Source: Pectobacterium polaris (GTDB taxonomy: Bacteria; Pseudomonadota; Gammaproteobacteria; Enterobacterales; Enterobacteriaceae). Taken from it: a stretch of DNA of 64,000 nt. Under the pieces are notes generated by a model. It worked only from the letters and a program-made list of their open reading frames with translations, had not been told where the DNA came from and searched no databases. Position numbers and translations under genes: made by a program. The stretch covers positions 2,976,001-3,040,000 of the forward strand of contig NZ_CP017481.1 in NCBI RefSeq assembly GCF_002307355.1, read 5' to 3'. How positions within the stretch are numbered: position 1 is the stretch's first letter; each line of letters opens with the position of its first letter. Of the stretch, positions 28,555 through 38,061 are shown piece after piece.

Positions 28555-29128
28555 TTCACTGCAACTGCTGCCACCGCCGTTGGCGGCTGACGCCCGCTTT
28601 CGTTCGCTGGCGGAATTGGCCGACCGCTTTGATGACATCGACCTAAATGCCTTGCTGGTTTATCTGATTGATATTGCAGACAGCAGTGCGTTGCCCTGGC
28701 TGGCAGAACAGTTCTCGTTGTTTGGCGACGGCTGGGAACTGGCTGAGTCGGATGATTCTAAACGTGCGCTGATCAAGGCCGCTATCGATCTGCATCGAAA
28801 CAAAGGTACACCCTGGAGCATTAAAGAGATCATCCGCCGCTTCGGCTTCGGTGACAGTACGCTGATCGAGAACATTGGCCGCTTGAGCTACGACGGCGAA
28901 GCCACCTACAACAACCTTTACGTGCACGGCGATAAAGCAGCGTGGGCGGTTTATCGCGTACTGCTAAAACAACCGATTACCAACGATCAGGTCAGAATGC
29001 TGCGCAATGCCATTGGGATGTTTGCCCCGGCACGGTGTCATCTGGCCAGCATCGAATATTGGGAAGTGCCTATCCGCTACAACCGGACGGCAACATACGA
29101 CAGTAACTACAATCATGGGAGCGCTTAA
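28547..29128 (+). CDS. Baseplate/tail protein GpI-like
   Basis: 193 aa from ATG 28547 (MADSLQLLPPPLAADARF), overlapping the GpJ end by 8 bases. P2 GpI features: LPWLAEQFSLFGDGWELAES and HRNKGTPWSIKEIIRRFGFG. It connects the baseplate wedge to the fibre encoded next. A longer frame from 28487 lies within GpJ and is rejected. Confidence 0.9.
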   Translation: MADSLQLLPPPLAADARFRSLAELADRFDDIDLNALLVYLIDIADSSALPWLAEQFSLFGDGWELAESDDSKRALIKAAIDLHRNKGTPWSIKEIIRRFGFGDSTLIENIGRLSYDGEATYNNLYVHGDKAAWAVYRVLLKQPITNDQVRMLRNAIGMFAPARCHLASIEYWEVPIRYNRTATYDSNYNHGSA

Positions 29129-29130
29129 AC

Positions 29131-31196
29131 ATGGCGAATTTGTCAGAGAACCCACAATGGGTTGACGGCATTTACCAAATCGAAACGTCAGATCCGGTCG
29201 TAGGTGGACCGGACGGTGTTTCAAACCGACAGGCTAAAGAATTGGCCAGTCGTACCCGCTATTTGAAAAAAGAGCAGGAAAAAACGGGCAGCGATCTGGC
29301 AACACACGCCGCCGCCGCCGATCCGCATACGCAATATGCGCCGAAGGCGAATCCCACCTTCACTGGCACCCCGAAAGCGCCAACACCTACAACTGACAGC
29401 AATAGTCAGCAGGTGGCGACGACGGCATTTGTGCGCTCGGTCGGTGCGACGAAACTGGCGAAAGACCAAAACGGTGCAGATATTCAGGATAGAGAACTGT
29501 TTAACCGCAATCTTGGTTCATCGCGTGCATACAGTTCCTCGATCCCCATCGGGGAAGTGCCGGTTTATGGACAACCGCTGAGTTTATTGGCTGGTTAGAA
29601 AGTCAGGGCGCTTTTGTTCATGCCTATTGGGTGTGTCGTGGTTCGTGGTCGTACACCCACAATAAAATTATCTCTGATACAGAGTGTGGTCAGATACCAC
29701 TGGCTGGCTCTGTTGTTGAGGTTATGGGGCAACACGATGCCACGACAATCAGGGTCACTACGCCTTCAACAACACCTGCTGGGTTTAGCGACTCAGCGAA
29801 TGCACAATTTACTTATGTCTATAACGGTGTTGATTATTCTCCTGGCTGGAGACGTGATTACAATACGAAGAATAAACCTACTGCGGCCGATATTGGTGCA
29901 TTACCTGAGAAAGCAATCGCTCAGGCGGCGACAAAACTTGCAACACCCCGGACAATCAACGGCGTGCCGTTTGATGGCACGGCCAATATTGCGCTGACTC
30001 CCGCAAACCTCGGTTTAACTGAGACGGTTAATCTTGCTGCTGGGGCGTTGGAAAAAGCCAAGAATGGCGCGGATATTTCTGATAAAACTGCGTTTTATAA
30101 CAATGTGACATTACGTGGCACGTTAGGTGATGGTATGACCTTCGCCAACTGCGATAAAGCGGGTGAGTATGTTGTTGCGATAAACGATCCCAATACCGTT
30201 TCTGACATGCCTGTTTATAAAGGGCAGAAATTATACGGATATGGTGTGCTTCATGTTTTTCAGCACGGTAATTTCGTAGCACAAGAATATATCAATCATA
30301 GTGGAGACTATGCCTGGCGACAGAAATGGGATGATGGTCTTAATGCGCCTTGGGTGATTGCACTCAGTTCGTCACGCGTACCGACAGCTGCTGATGTGGG
30401 TGCTATAACAAAAACGGATGCCGATAGTCATTATGTTCATCAGGGGTCATCAGGTGTTATCTATCAGGACAGCGACCTCGCATGGAATAGCCCGACCGGT
30501 GCGTATTTAAAAGATAACGGTACACACTCATCCCTAATTTGGCATATGGGTTTAAATTCTGGTTCTGCATCATCAGCACAGTTCTATTTTGACTTTGCTA
30601 ATGGCGGAATAAAATATCGAAGCTCTCGCGATAATAGCGGTTTTGAAAAACCGTGGGCGCGTATTTATACCGACCAGGATAAACCTACGGCTGCGGAGAT
30701 TGGGGCATTATCTCTCAATGAAATTGTCGGTATTCCTATGCCATGGCCACAGGGAACAGCACCTTCAGGTTGGTTAAAGTGTAACGGACAGGCATTTGAT
30801 AAAAATGTCTATCCACTTTTAGCACAAGCTTATCCATCAGGAATACTACCCGATCTTCGTGGTGAGTTTATTCGTGGCTGGGATGATGGGCGCGGTGTGG
30901 ATACTGAGCGCGGACTATTTTCAGAGCAAAGTGATGCAATCAGAAATATAACTGGAAGCCTACTTTATGGGCATGATGCTGATGTTACTGCACCAACTAA
31001 GAACTCTTCTTCAGGGGCCATGTATTACGATACAAGTGCGAAGCTATACGACAGGGATAGTTACCTAACCCTTAGCAATAGCACAACGGCAAATTCATGG
31101 TATCCAGCGACATTAGATGTTTCCCGTGTTGTACCAACGGCAAACGAAAATCGCCCCCGAAATATCGCATTTAACTACATCGTGAGAGCAGCATAA
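29131..31196 (+). pseudogene. Tail fibre, currently in expressed orientation, one frameshift
   Basis: P2 GpH-type fibre in two frames: 29131-29598 and 29631-31196. The total of 2066 bases is one short of 689 codons, and the reading register changes near 29561-29570, so a single lost base in GTGCCGG restores the protein. The N-terminal part (NPQWVDGIYQIETSDPVVGG) attaches to GpI. Repeats of PTAADxGA type follow, and the C-terminal collar module (GWLKCNGQAFDKNVYPLLAQ, ENRPRNIAFNYIVRA) ends it. The portion after 30016 lies in the invertible segment. The fibre decides which bacteria are killed. The frameshift is real decay or a sequencing error. Confidence 0.85.
30003..30016 (+). promoter_or_regulatory. 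Left inversion crossover site
   Basis: Core AAACCTCGGTTT fits the AAACC-NN-GGTTT heart of Gin/Hin/Cin-type sites, with central dinucleotide TC. It is encoded within the fibre gene (codons for A-N-L-G-L). Confidence 0.8.
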
Positions 31197-31816
31197 TGAA
31201 AAGTTATTCTATTGAAGTTAACTCAGCAAAAATGAATGAATCAGGTTTTAGCCTTCAGGCAGGTTGGATTACTGTTTATCAGGCTCATCCAACAAGCCGA
31301 GAGTATATTAGCGCTAATTATGAATATTTGCCTATTGGTGTAGGTGTACCTGCTGGTAGTTACATTGACGTTCCAGAACTTCCTCAGGCAGGTTTGGCTC
31401 TAAGGCGTAGCGCAGATGGAAAGCAGTGGGAGCATGTATCTGACTATCGCGGTCAGACGGTTTATAATACGGAAACCCGTCAACCCAATAAGGTTACGGA
31501 TATGGGCGAATTGCAAGCCAATCAGACTTTATTGGTACCGACCTCTGAATTTGATAAATGGGAGGATGAACAATGGGTAACCGATCTGGAAGCTCAACGT
31601 CAAGTATTAGTCGCAAATAAAAAAGTGGAACTTAATACCAGGTTATCTCAAGCAAGTGAGCGCATTCAGGTACTCAGCGATGCCGTTGAGCTAAACCTGG
31701 CAACAGAAGAAGAAAAAAATGAGCTGAAAGCGTGGAAAACTTACCGCTTACAGCTCAGTCGAGTTGATATTAATTCGCCAGAAAATATTTTCCCTGATAT
31801 ACCATCAGTAAAATAA
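31196..31816 (+). CDS. Tail fibre assembly chaperone (Tfa-like), module A
   Basis: 206 aa, start ATG 31196 overlapping the fibre stop (TAATG). The C-terminal half (DKWEDEQWVTDLEAQRQVLVANKKVELNTRLSQ ... TYRLQLSRVDI) is typical of GpG/Tfa fibre chaperones. The N-terminal part is less conserved. It should fold the fibre C-terminus of module A and inverts together with it. It ends before a strong terminator. Confidence 0.85.
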   Translation: MKSYSIEVNSAKMNESGFSLQAGWITVYQAHPTSREYISANYEYLPIGVGVPAGSYIDVPELPQAGLALRRSADGKQWEHVSDYRGQTVYNTETRQPNKVTDMGELQANQTLLVPTSEFDKWEDEQWVTDLEAQRQVLVANKKVELNTRLSQASERIQVLSDAVELNLATEEEKNELKAWKTYRLQLSRVDINSPENIFPDIPSVK

Positions 31817-31829
31817 ATTAAGCATGAAC

Positions 31830-31855
31830 ACGGCCATTTTATGGCCGTTTTTTAT
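31830..31855 (+). terminator. Terminator after tfa
   Basis: Stem ACGGCCAT / ATGGCCGT with loop TTT and a T6 tract. It lies inside the invertible segment, between the two opposed modules. Confidence 0.85.
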
Positions 31856-31870
31856 TTGTCATTTGGCTTT

Positions 31871-32014
31871 TTAATTTTGATTTTTATCAACAATATCTAA
31901 CATTTCTTTCTCTGGAACTGTTATTACATCGTTAGGGTAATTTTTTGGATCTCCGCCTATGTAAAATAACTTCTCATTTCTAGAGTAAAAAAAAGTATTT
32001 TCTTCGTTAATCAT
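31871..32014 (-). CDS. Small protein (47 aa) following fibre module B
   Basis: 47 aa, starting MINEENTFFYSRNEKLFYIG and ending DIVDKNQN, with GGGAGG upstream. Its ATG overlaps the stop of the alternative fibre (TAATG), exactly as tfa does after module A, so it is coupled to the fibre when the segment is inverted. It is far shorter than a Tfa protein. It could be a minimal fibre chaperone; I do not recognise a family. Confidence 0.65.
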   Translation of the reverse strand: MINEENTFFYSRNEKLFYIGGDPKNYPNDVITVPEKEMLDIVDKNQN

Positions 32015-33633
32015 TAAACAACCTCCCATAATTCCCATGTAGAAACAGAACCTGACTGTAAGTTTTGTCCATAAGTAAAAACATCAATGAATATTGTTGA
32101 GTTTCCATAAAACCGAGTCATTGACCGGAGTTCTGCGCTTGCCCCCAACTGCAGTTGTTAGGGTTACTCGTTACCACTTGGTTTCCTTTTGACGAAAGTA
32201 CTACAGCATATTTTTTTAAATCATGTATCCATGATGTCGTTGCTACACCTGTATCAATTGTTCCAACAAAGGACTTTGTTTGTGAATTGACAAGAGGATA
32301 GTTAACTGAACCACTTGCCACTTTGTTCCATCCAGATGCAATGTTAATATCTGCTGTACCATCGAAAAGCACATCATTTATTTTCCTCGCTGTTGCGAGT
32401 TTAGTTGCAGCGATTGCAATACCGCCAGCAGGCAATGCCCCAACGTCTTCAGCGGTAGGTTTATTTTGAGTATTATATTCCTCAACCCATACTGACCATG
32501 AAGGGGATGACGCATAATAGAAACGACGAAATAACTTATTGCTATTATACGGCCGATATTCCTGAGTAACGCCATTATTCCCATTCGCTGAATTTAAATG
32601 GATAAATAAAGATCCTGCAAAAGCTATCGGGTAGTTATGCTCTGGTGTTGCATAAGCATCATATACATTACAGTAAGATCCAGGTGTAAATACATTGTTT
32701 AAATCCTGAGATAATCCGCCGTGGAATGCAATTGCACCAATTTCATCTGCCGTCGGTTTATCCTGGTCGCTATAAATACGTGCCCACGGTTTTTCAAAAC
32801 CATAATTATCACGGGAACTTCGGTACTTCAATCCACCATTCGCATAATCAAAGTAAAATTGTGCAGATGATGCCGACCTGTATTTAATCCCATATGCCAA
32901 ACAAGAGACGTATATCCTTCGTTCTCTTTTAAATAGGCACCAGTAGGACTGTTCCATGCAAGATCATCATTTTTATAAACGACACCTGATGAACCCTGAT
33001 GTATATAATGGCTATCTGCCTCTGACTTCACTATAGCCCCAACATCAGCTGCAGTGGGTTTAAACCTGTATGGTAAAATTCGACTGGTGTACCGTACTCA
33101 GCTATTCCATTCCCCCGCACATACATATTTCTCCCAAATAACCTGTATGCGCCATTGACATTGTCTGTAGCGGCTTGCATTAGGCTGAGTGAACCACCAT
33201 CCTTTAAATAAGACTGCAAAACAACGCCGTATGGACTCGACCAGTTGCCATAATCTCCGTTATAAAAACCGATTCCAGCTTTAAATGGATTGGCCTGTGC
33301 TGAAACTTCACCATTTATGATTCGACATGAGTCATTAAACACTTCTATAGGTTGATGCCATTCACCGTCTTTAAAAATTTTATAGAACTGTCTGTATTGC
33401 CCATTTTCTGGATTATAAAACCCGATGATTGTTAGAACACCGTACAAAATACCGATGTTGTTTATAAATTTTTGCCAATTTAAAAATGCATCTGAAATCG
33501 GAATTTTTATAACAGCAGGATCTCCGCCGACAATGTAATTACCGTCAGGTGTATGAGCGTTAAAGTATTCTTCTGTATTAACGATTCCAAGTGGTGTACT
33601 GCTAAGGCCAAACTCACCCAAACCGAGGTTTGC
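32014..33633 (-). pseudogene. Alternative tail fibre C-terminal module (module B), silent, three frameshifts
   Basis: Promoterless in this orientation. The minus strand encodes EVLANLGLGEFGLSSTPLG onward, in frame with the crossover site. The register breaks near 33062 (expected GFKPTAADVGAI), near 32875 (expected GSASSAQFYFDYA) and near 32155 (expected LQLGASAELRS), each restored by one added base. The true end is ...STWELWEVV with TAA at 32014-32016, not the earlier stop at 32118. The central part (HQGSSGVVYKNDDLAWNSPTG) is homologous to module A; the C-terminus is different. Confidence 0.8.
33620..33633 (-). promoter_or_regulatory. Right inversion crossover site
   Basis: The same 14-mer as at 30003-30016, on the minus strand. 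The first ten bases to its left on the + strand also keep GA-rich positions of a 26-bp dix/gix-like site. Confidence 0.8.
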
Positions 33634-33681
33634 GAGAACCTCACAATAAAAATACAATCAACCATTTCATGGGGTTATGGA

Positions 33682-34255
33682 ATGCTGATTGGCTATGCGC
33701 GCGTGTCTACTACCGATCAAAATACGGAATTACAGAAAAAAGCGCTGATTCGAGCAGAATGTGAGCTGATTTTTGAGGATACCGCTAGCGGGAAGAATGC
33801 TCAACGACCTGGGTTAAAAAAGGCAATTAGGCGATTACGGCGTGGTGATACGCTGATGGTATGGAAGCTAGACAGGCTAGGGCGTAGCGTGCGTGATTTG
33901 ATTGATCTGGTATCCGCATTGCAGGCGAAAGGCATTCATTTTCGCAGCCTGACAGATAGTATTGATACTTCTACCCCGCGGGTCGTTTTTTCTTTCATGT
34001 GATGAGCGCACTGGCAGAGATGGAACGGGAACTGATTGTCGAACGGACGCGGGCTGGCCTCGATGCTGCTCGGTGCAGGGTCGCATCGGCGGGCGAAAAC
34101 GGCTTATGACGCAAAATGTGCTTTGCCGTGTCGAAGCGATGTTAGCGACAGGAGCGACGCGCCTGCAGGTGGCGAATGTCGTCGGCGTGTCAGAAAAAAC
34201 CATCTATAAATACTTTCCTGCGCGGAGTAAGGATGGCGTTCCTGACGCTGGCTAA
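33682..34255 (+). pseudogene. Serine DNA invertase (Gin/Hin/Pin type), two frameshifts
   Basis: Starts MLIGYARVSTTDQNTELQKK with catalytic Ser in RVST. The family sequence continues in three registers: frame 1 to DSIDTSTP, frame 3 for GRFFFHVMSALAEMEREL and VERTRAGLDAAR, and frame 2 for GRIGGRKRLMTQNV and a C-terminal helix-turn-helix (RLQVANVVGVSEKTIYKYFP). The breaks are near 33980 (GGG where GGGG would restore the frame) and near 34072 (CGG before TGCAGG). With two bases restored it is 191 aa, the usual length. As read, recombinase activity would be lost. See the findings for the error hypothesis. Confidence 0.88.
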
Positions 34256-34364
34256 AAAGCAGCGCAATAGCAATTTCCTCTGCGCCACAGTGACCAGAAA
34301 CCCGGTAAACATGTTATTTTCATTGATAAGTTCTTTACTGTGTCGCCGAAAATAAGAGGCCAGC

Positions 34365-35333
34365 ATGGATTACACCAAAATTATCAAAGAAGTGGGGCGC
34401 GGGAAAAATCATGCGCGTGATGTCGATCAGGCAACGGCTTATGAACTGTATAGCGCGATGCTGCGCGGTGACGTGCCGGAGCTGGAGCTCGGTGGGCTGC
34501 TGATTGCGTTTCGCATCAAAGGCGAATCCGAAGCCGAGATGCTGGGTTTTTATCAGGCGATGAACGAGCATGTGTTGCGCCTGACCTCGCCTGCGGGCTT
34601 TCCTATGCCCATCGTGGTACCCAGCTATAACGGGGCGCGTAAGCAGGCAAACCTGACGCCGCTGTTGGCGCTGCTGTTGGCAAAACTGGGTTTCCCTGTC
34701 GTGGTTCACGGCGTCAGCGACGATCCGACCCGTGTCACCAGCGCCGAAATTTTGCGTAATCTCGGCGTGACGATTGCGGAGAATGCCGAGCAGGCTCAGC
34801 AGGAGCTTGATAACGGCAGTCCGGTATTTATCCCTGTGTCGACGTTATGTCCGGCCATCGATCGCCAGCTACAGCTGCGCTGGCGGATGGGGGTGCGTAA
34901 CAGTAGCCACACGCTGGCTAAGGTGGCGACGCCGTTTGGTGAAAGCGACGCGCTGCGCGTCGCCAGCGTTTCCCATCCTGAATATGTTTCCCGCGTGGGG
35001 ACGTTTTTTAATGACATCAACGGGCGCGCACTGCTGATGCACGGCACGGAAGGGGAGGTGTACGCTAACCCACAGCGCTGCCCGGAAATTCATTTTATCC
35101 ATCAGCAAAATACCAAAATTCTACAGCTTCGGCAGGATATCAGCGTCGCACCCGATGCGTTGCCGATTGCGAAGGATGCCGCAACGACGGCGCGCTGGAC
35201 GGTACAGTGTCTGACGGGTGAAATTGCTATACCGCAGGCGATTCGTCTGCAACTGGCGTGCTGTCTGGTTGCCACCGGCGAAGCGGCGACAATGGAACAG
35301 GCTGTCGCCACGATTAAGAAACGCCTCGGCTGA
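34365..35333 (+). CDS. ybiB: YbiB, TrpD2-family DNA-binding protein
   Basis: 322 aa, TrpD2 family (anthranilate phosphoribosyltransferase fold) that in E. coli binds nucleic acid and lies right after dinG. Start ATG 34365 with GAGGCC upstream. Features: DYTKIIKEVGRGKNHARDVD, PSYNGARKQANLTPLLALLL, VHGVSDDPTRVTSAEILRNLG. Its position here shows that the protease operon and the bacteriocin cluster are both inserted in the dinG-ybiB interval. Confidence 0.93.
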   Translation: MDYTKIIKEVGRGKNHARDVDQATAYELYSAMLRGDVPELELGGLLIAFRIKGESEAEMLGFYQAMNEHVLRLTSPAGFPMPIVVPSYNGARKQANLTPLLALLLAKLGFPVVVHGVSDDPTRVTSAEILRNLGVTIAENAEQAQQELDNGSPVFIPVSTLCPAIDRQLQLRWRMGVRNSSHTLAKVATPFGESDALRVASVSHPEYVSRVGTFFNDINGRALLMHGTEGEVYANPQRCPEIHFIHQQNTKILQLRQDISVAPDALPIAKDAATTARWTVQCLTGEIAIPQAIRLQLACCLVATGEAATMEQAVATIKKRLG

Positions 35334-35419
35334 TTGGTTTGCCGGAGCGGGTTCGGACGCGGTTTATCGCGCCACTTCACGCAGCCAGACGGCTGCCATT
35401 TGAAGAGAGAAGGAATAGC

Positions 35420-37288
35420 ATGCAACAGGTAGCGGACTATTTTAACGCCTTGAATCGCGACTATCTTGCGGTTCATCAGGCGAAAGAAGAACTGTTTTGG
35501 CAACTGTATATGGGAACGGGCAACGATGACGTGTCCGAGAGTTTCTCCGCCGCAGAAAGTGCGTATAAGCGTTTTATTTCGCAGCCCCAGCGTCTGGCTG
35601 AGCTAAGAACCCATCTTGCGACACTGGAAAACAGCCCACGTAATGAGCAACAGCAGGCGCTGTCGCACGGTTTGCAAGGCTGGTATCGGTTTTTCGATTG
35701 CAATGTGATTGAAGATCCGCAGGCTCAGGCGTTGATGGATGAGATTATCACCGCCGAAAGTGCGTTATATGCCAAGCGTAAATCCTATGAAATGACGCAT
35801 CTGGATGCCAAGGGGGAACGGGTTTCCGCCTCGCTTGGAGAACTGCTGACCAACCAGACGACCAATGATACCGAAGCCTATCGTCAAAGTTCCCAGCAGG
35901 CGCTGCGCGACCTCGAACAGTGGCTGTTGCAGAATGGCTTCCCAGAGCTGATTTCACTGCGTAACCGCTTCGCCCGTCAGATGGGCTATCGCAACTATTT
36001 TGACTATAAGGTCAACAAGACGGAGCGGATGACGCCGGAGCAGCTCTTTGCCATCCTCGATCCTTTTGAAGAACAGACGCGTGAAGCGAATACTCGCAGC
36101 CTGAAAAATCTGGCGGATGAAAAGGGTGAGGATGCTCTGCAGCCGTGGAATATTCGCTATGCCAGCGCGGGCGATGTGACGCGTCAGCTCGATCCTTATT
36201 TCCCTTTCTCAGCGTCGCTGGAGCGTTGGATCAACAGCTTTAAGCGTCTGCGCATTGGGTTTAACGGTGCAGAAATGCAGCTCGATTTGCTGGTGCGAAA
36301 AGGTAAATACGAGAACGGCTTTATGCATGGCCCTGTGCCGCCATTTGTGCAGGAAGGAAAATGGGTTCCGGCGCGGATTAATTTCACCAGTCTGGCAAAG
36401 CCAGATCAAATTGGCAGCGGTGCCAGCGGCATTAATACGCTGTTTCATGAAGGTGGGCACGCCGCGCATTTTGCCAATATTCGACAGAACGCGCCCTGTT
36501 TTTCACAGGAGTTCCCGCCAACCTCAATGGCTTATGCGGAAACGCAGTCCATGTTCTGCGACAGCCTGCTGGGTGATGCCGACTGGCTAAAACGCTATGC
36601 AAAGAATGCGCAGGGAGAGACTATTCCTGATGAATTAATCCGTGCGGATATCAGCACGCAGCAGCCAATGCGCGCCTTTAGTGAGCGACACATCCTGCTG
36701 GTGCCGTATTTTGAGTGGCAACTCTATTCGTGGGACGATGAAGCGCGTACGCCAGAAGCGATGACGCAACTGGCGCGCGACACTGAGCAGCGCATTTTGG
36801 GTATTAGCGGTAGCCCACGCCCGACGCTGGCGATCCCTCATCTGCTGTCTATGGAGTCTGCGTGTTCTTATCAGGGATACCTGCTGGCATTGATGGCGGT
36901 GGAGCAGACGCGCAACTATTTCCTGCAACGTGACGGTTACCTGACGGATAACCCGGCTATCGGCCCTGACTTGGCACAACACTACTGGCATCCGGGTAAT
37001 GGCGTAAGTCATGACGATACGCTGCGTAGCCTGACCGGTGAGGGCTTCAATCCCGCTTATCTGGCGCAGGCCTGTAATCTGACGGTTGATGAAGCCTGGC
37101 AACAGGCAGAAGGGATGATGACTCAGGCGGCGGGTCGTCCTCAGCCTGCTGCGGATTTCGATCTGTCTGCGCGTATTCGCGTGGTCGATGGTAGCCGCGT
37201 GCTGGCGGATAATGAACAGAGCGACGAGAAGATGTGCCAGGATTTTTCGGCGTTTATTGAACGAGAATATCCGCGTTCGCAGGCATAA
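35420..37288 (+). CDS. M3-family metallopeptidase (oligopeptidase)
   Basis: 622 aa from ATG 35420, preceded by GAAGGAA; the frame is open to 35339 but that part has no family match. The zinc motif HEGGH begins at His343, with the third ligand expected some 25 residues later (MAYAETQSMF, Glu). SYQGYLLALMAVEQTRNYF and WHPGNGVSHDDTLRSLTGEGF are typical of M3 oligopeptidases of the PepF/MA clan. It cleaves short peptides in the cytoplasm. A terminator separates it from glnQ. Confidence 0.9.
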   Translation: MQQVADYFNALNRDYLAVHQAKEELFWQLYMGTGNDDVSESFSAAESAYKRFISQPQRLAELRTHLATLENSPRNEQQQALSHGLQGWYRFFDCNVIEDPQAQALMDEIITAESALYAKRKSYEMTHLDAKGERVSASLGELLTNQTTNDTEAYRQSSQQALRDLEQWLLQNGFPELISLRNRFARQMGYRNYFDYKVNKTERMTPEQLFAILDPFEEQTREANTRSLKNLADEKGEDALQPWNIRYASAGDVTRQLDPYFPFSASLERWINSFKRLRIGFNGAEMQLDLLVRKGKYENGFMHGPVPPFVQEGKWVPARINFTSLAKPDQIGSGASGINTLFHEGGHAAHFANIRQNAPCFSQEFPPTSMAYAETQSMFCDSLLGDADWLKRYAKNAQGETIPDELIRADISTQQPMRAFSERHILLVPYFEWQLYSWDDEARTPEAMTQLARDTEQRILGISGSPRPTLAIPHLLSMESACSYQGYLLALMAVEQTRNYFLQRDGYLTDNPAIGPDLAQHYWHPGNGVSHDDTLRSLTGEGFNPAYLAQACNLTVDEAWQQAEGMMTQAAGRPQPAADFDLSARIRVVDGSRVLADNEQSDEKMCQDFSAFIEREYPRSQA

Positions 37289-37313
37289 CGTTCGCTGACA
37301 TTGCAGTAAGAGA

Positions 37314-37336
37314 AAGGGGGCGAAAGCCCCCTTGTT
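37314..37336. terminator. Bidirectional terminator between the M3 peptidase and glnQ
   Basis: Stem AAGGGGGC / GCCCCCTT with a GAAA tetraloop; it can serve both convergent genes. Confidence 0.8.
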
Positions 37337-37338
37337 GA

Positions 37339-38061
37339 TCAAGATACGTGTTGCAGGAATTCACGCAGACGGTCGCTGGGTGGATTCGTAATCAGCGTTT
37401 CCGGGTCGCCATCTTCTGCGATGCGGCCTTTATCAATAAAGATCAGACGTGAAGCCACTTTATGGGCAAAGCCCACTTCGTGAGTGACGATCACCATCGT
37501 CATGCCTTCTTCGGCCAGATCTTTCATGACGGTGAGCACTTCATGACGCAGTTCCGGGTCGAGTGCAGAGGTCGGCTCATCAAACAGCATCAGCTTCGGT
37601 TTAACCGCTAACGCGCGGGCGATGGCCACACGCTGTTGTTGGCCACCGGAAAGCTCGGAAGGGTAGTGGTGGGCGCGTTCTGACAGACCCACTTTCGCCA
37701 GCAACTCCAACGCTAACTTATCGGCATCGGCTTTACTCGCGCCGCGAACCCGAATAGGGCCGAACGCGACGTTTTCCAGCGCGGTAAGATGCGGGAACAG
37801 ATAAAACTGCTGGAATACCATCCCGGCTTCCTGACGGATTAAACGCTCGTCAACGCGCGGATCGTTTACCTTGAGGCCATCTACAACCAATTCACCGCTG
37901 GTAATTTCTTCCAGCTTGTTGATGCAGCGCAGCAGCGTGGATTTACCGGAACCCGAAGGCCCGATGATGACCACCACTTCACCCTGACCGATGGTGAGAT
38001 CGATATTGTGTAAGACCTGTGTCTTGCCAAAGTGTTTGGATACGTTTTTAAATTCAATCAT
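37339..38061 (-). CDS. glnQ: Glutamine ABC transporter, ATPase
   Basis: 240 aa, the same length as E. coli GlnQ. Walker [10 protein letters not shown] (about 34-42), Q-loop QQFYLFPHL, signature [14 protein letters not shown], Walker [15 protein letters not shown]. It powers high-affinity glutamine import with GlnP and GlnH. It overlaps glnP by 4 bases (ATGA-type), the last gene of the glnHPQ operon. Confidence 0.96.
   Translation of the reverse strand: MIEFKNVSKHFGKTQVLHNIDLTIGQGEVVVIIGPSGSGKSTLLRCINKLEEITSGELVVDGLKVNDPRVDERLIRQEAGMVFQQFYLFPHLTALENVAFGPIRVRGASKADADKLALELLAKVGLSERAHHYPSELSGGQQQRVAIARALAVKPKLMLFDEPTSALDPELRHEVLTVMKDLAEEGMTMVIVTHEVGFAHKVASRLIFIDKGRIAEDGDPETLITNPPSDRLREFLQHVS

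Larger units (their letters stand above)
30003..33633. other. Invertible tail-fibre segment (3.6 kb)
   Basis: Bounded by an inverted pair of the same 14-mer, GCAAACCTCGGTTT, on the + strand at 30003-30016 and on the - strand at 33633-33620. In both it is read as A-N-L-G-L in frame with a fibre, so inversion joins the fixed fibre N-terminus to the other C-terminal module without breaking the frame. The segment holds fibre module A plus tfa on +, and module B plus a small gene on -. An invertase gene lies outside, right of the segment. Confidence 0.85.
15487..34255 (+). other. Carotovoricin-like contractile phage-tail bacteriocin cluster
   Basis: A run of lysis, tail, baseplate and fibre genes with no capsid, portal, terminase or DNA-replication gene. 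It ends in an invertible fibre segment and a DNA invertase. This matches the known organisation of carotovoricin from Pectobacterium, a phage-tail-like particle that kills related bacteria and switches host range by fibre-gene inversion. The lysis cassette comes first. Tail genes mix Mu-like (sheath, tube, gp37/gp38-like) and P2-like (U, X, D, V, W, J, I, H) types. The cluster sits directly before ybiB. Confidence 0.9.

Noticed and set aside
33048..33070. GGTTTAAACC as a third inversion site
   Set aside because: The arms are in reversed order compared with AAACC-NN-GGTTT; it marks a frameshift instead.
36635..37342. 235-codon frame opposite the M3 peptidase end
   Set aside because: Shadow; peptidase frame is strongly conserved.
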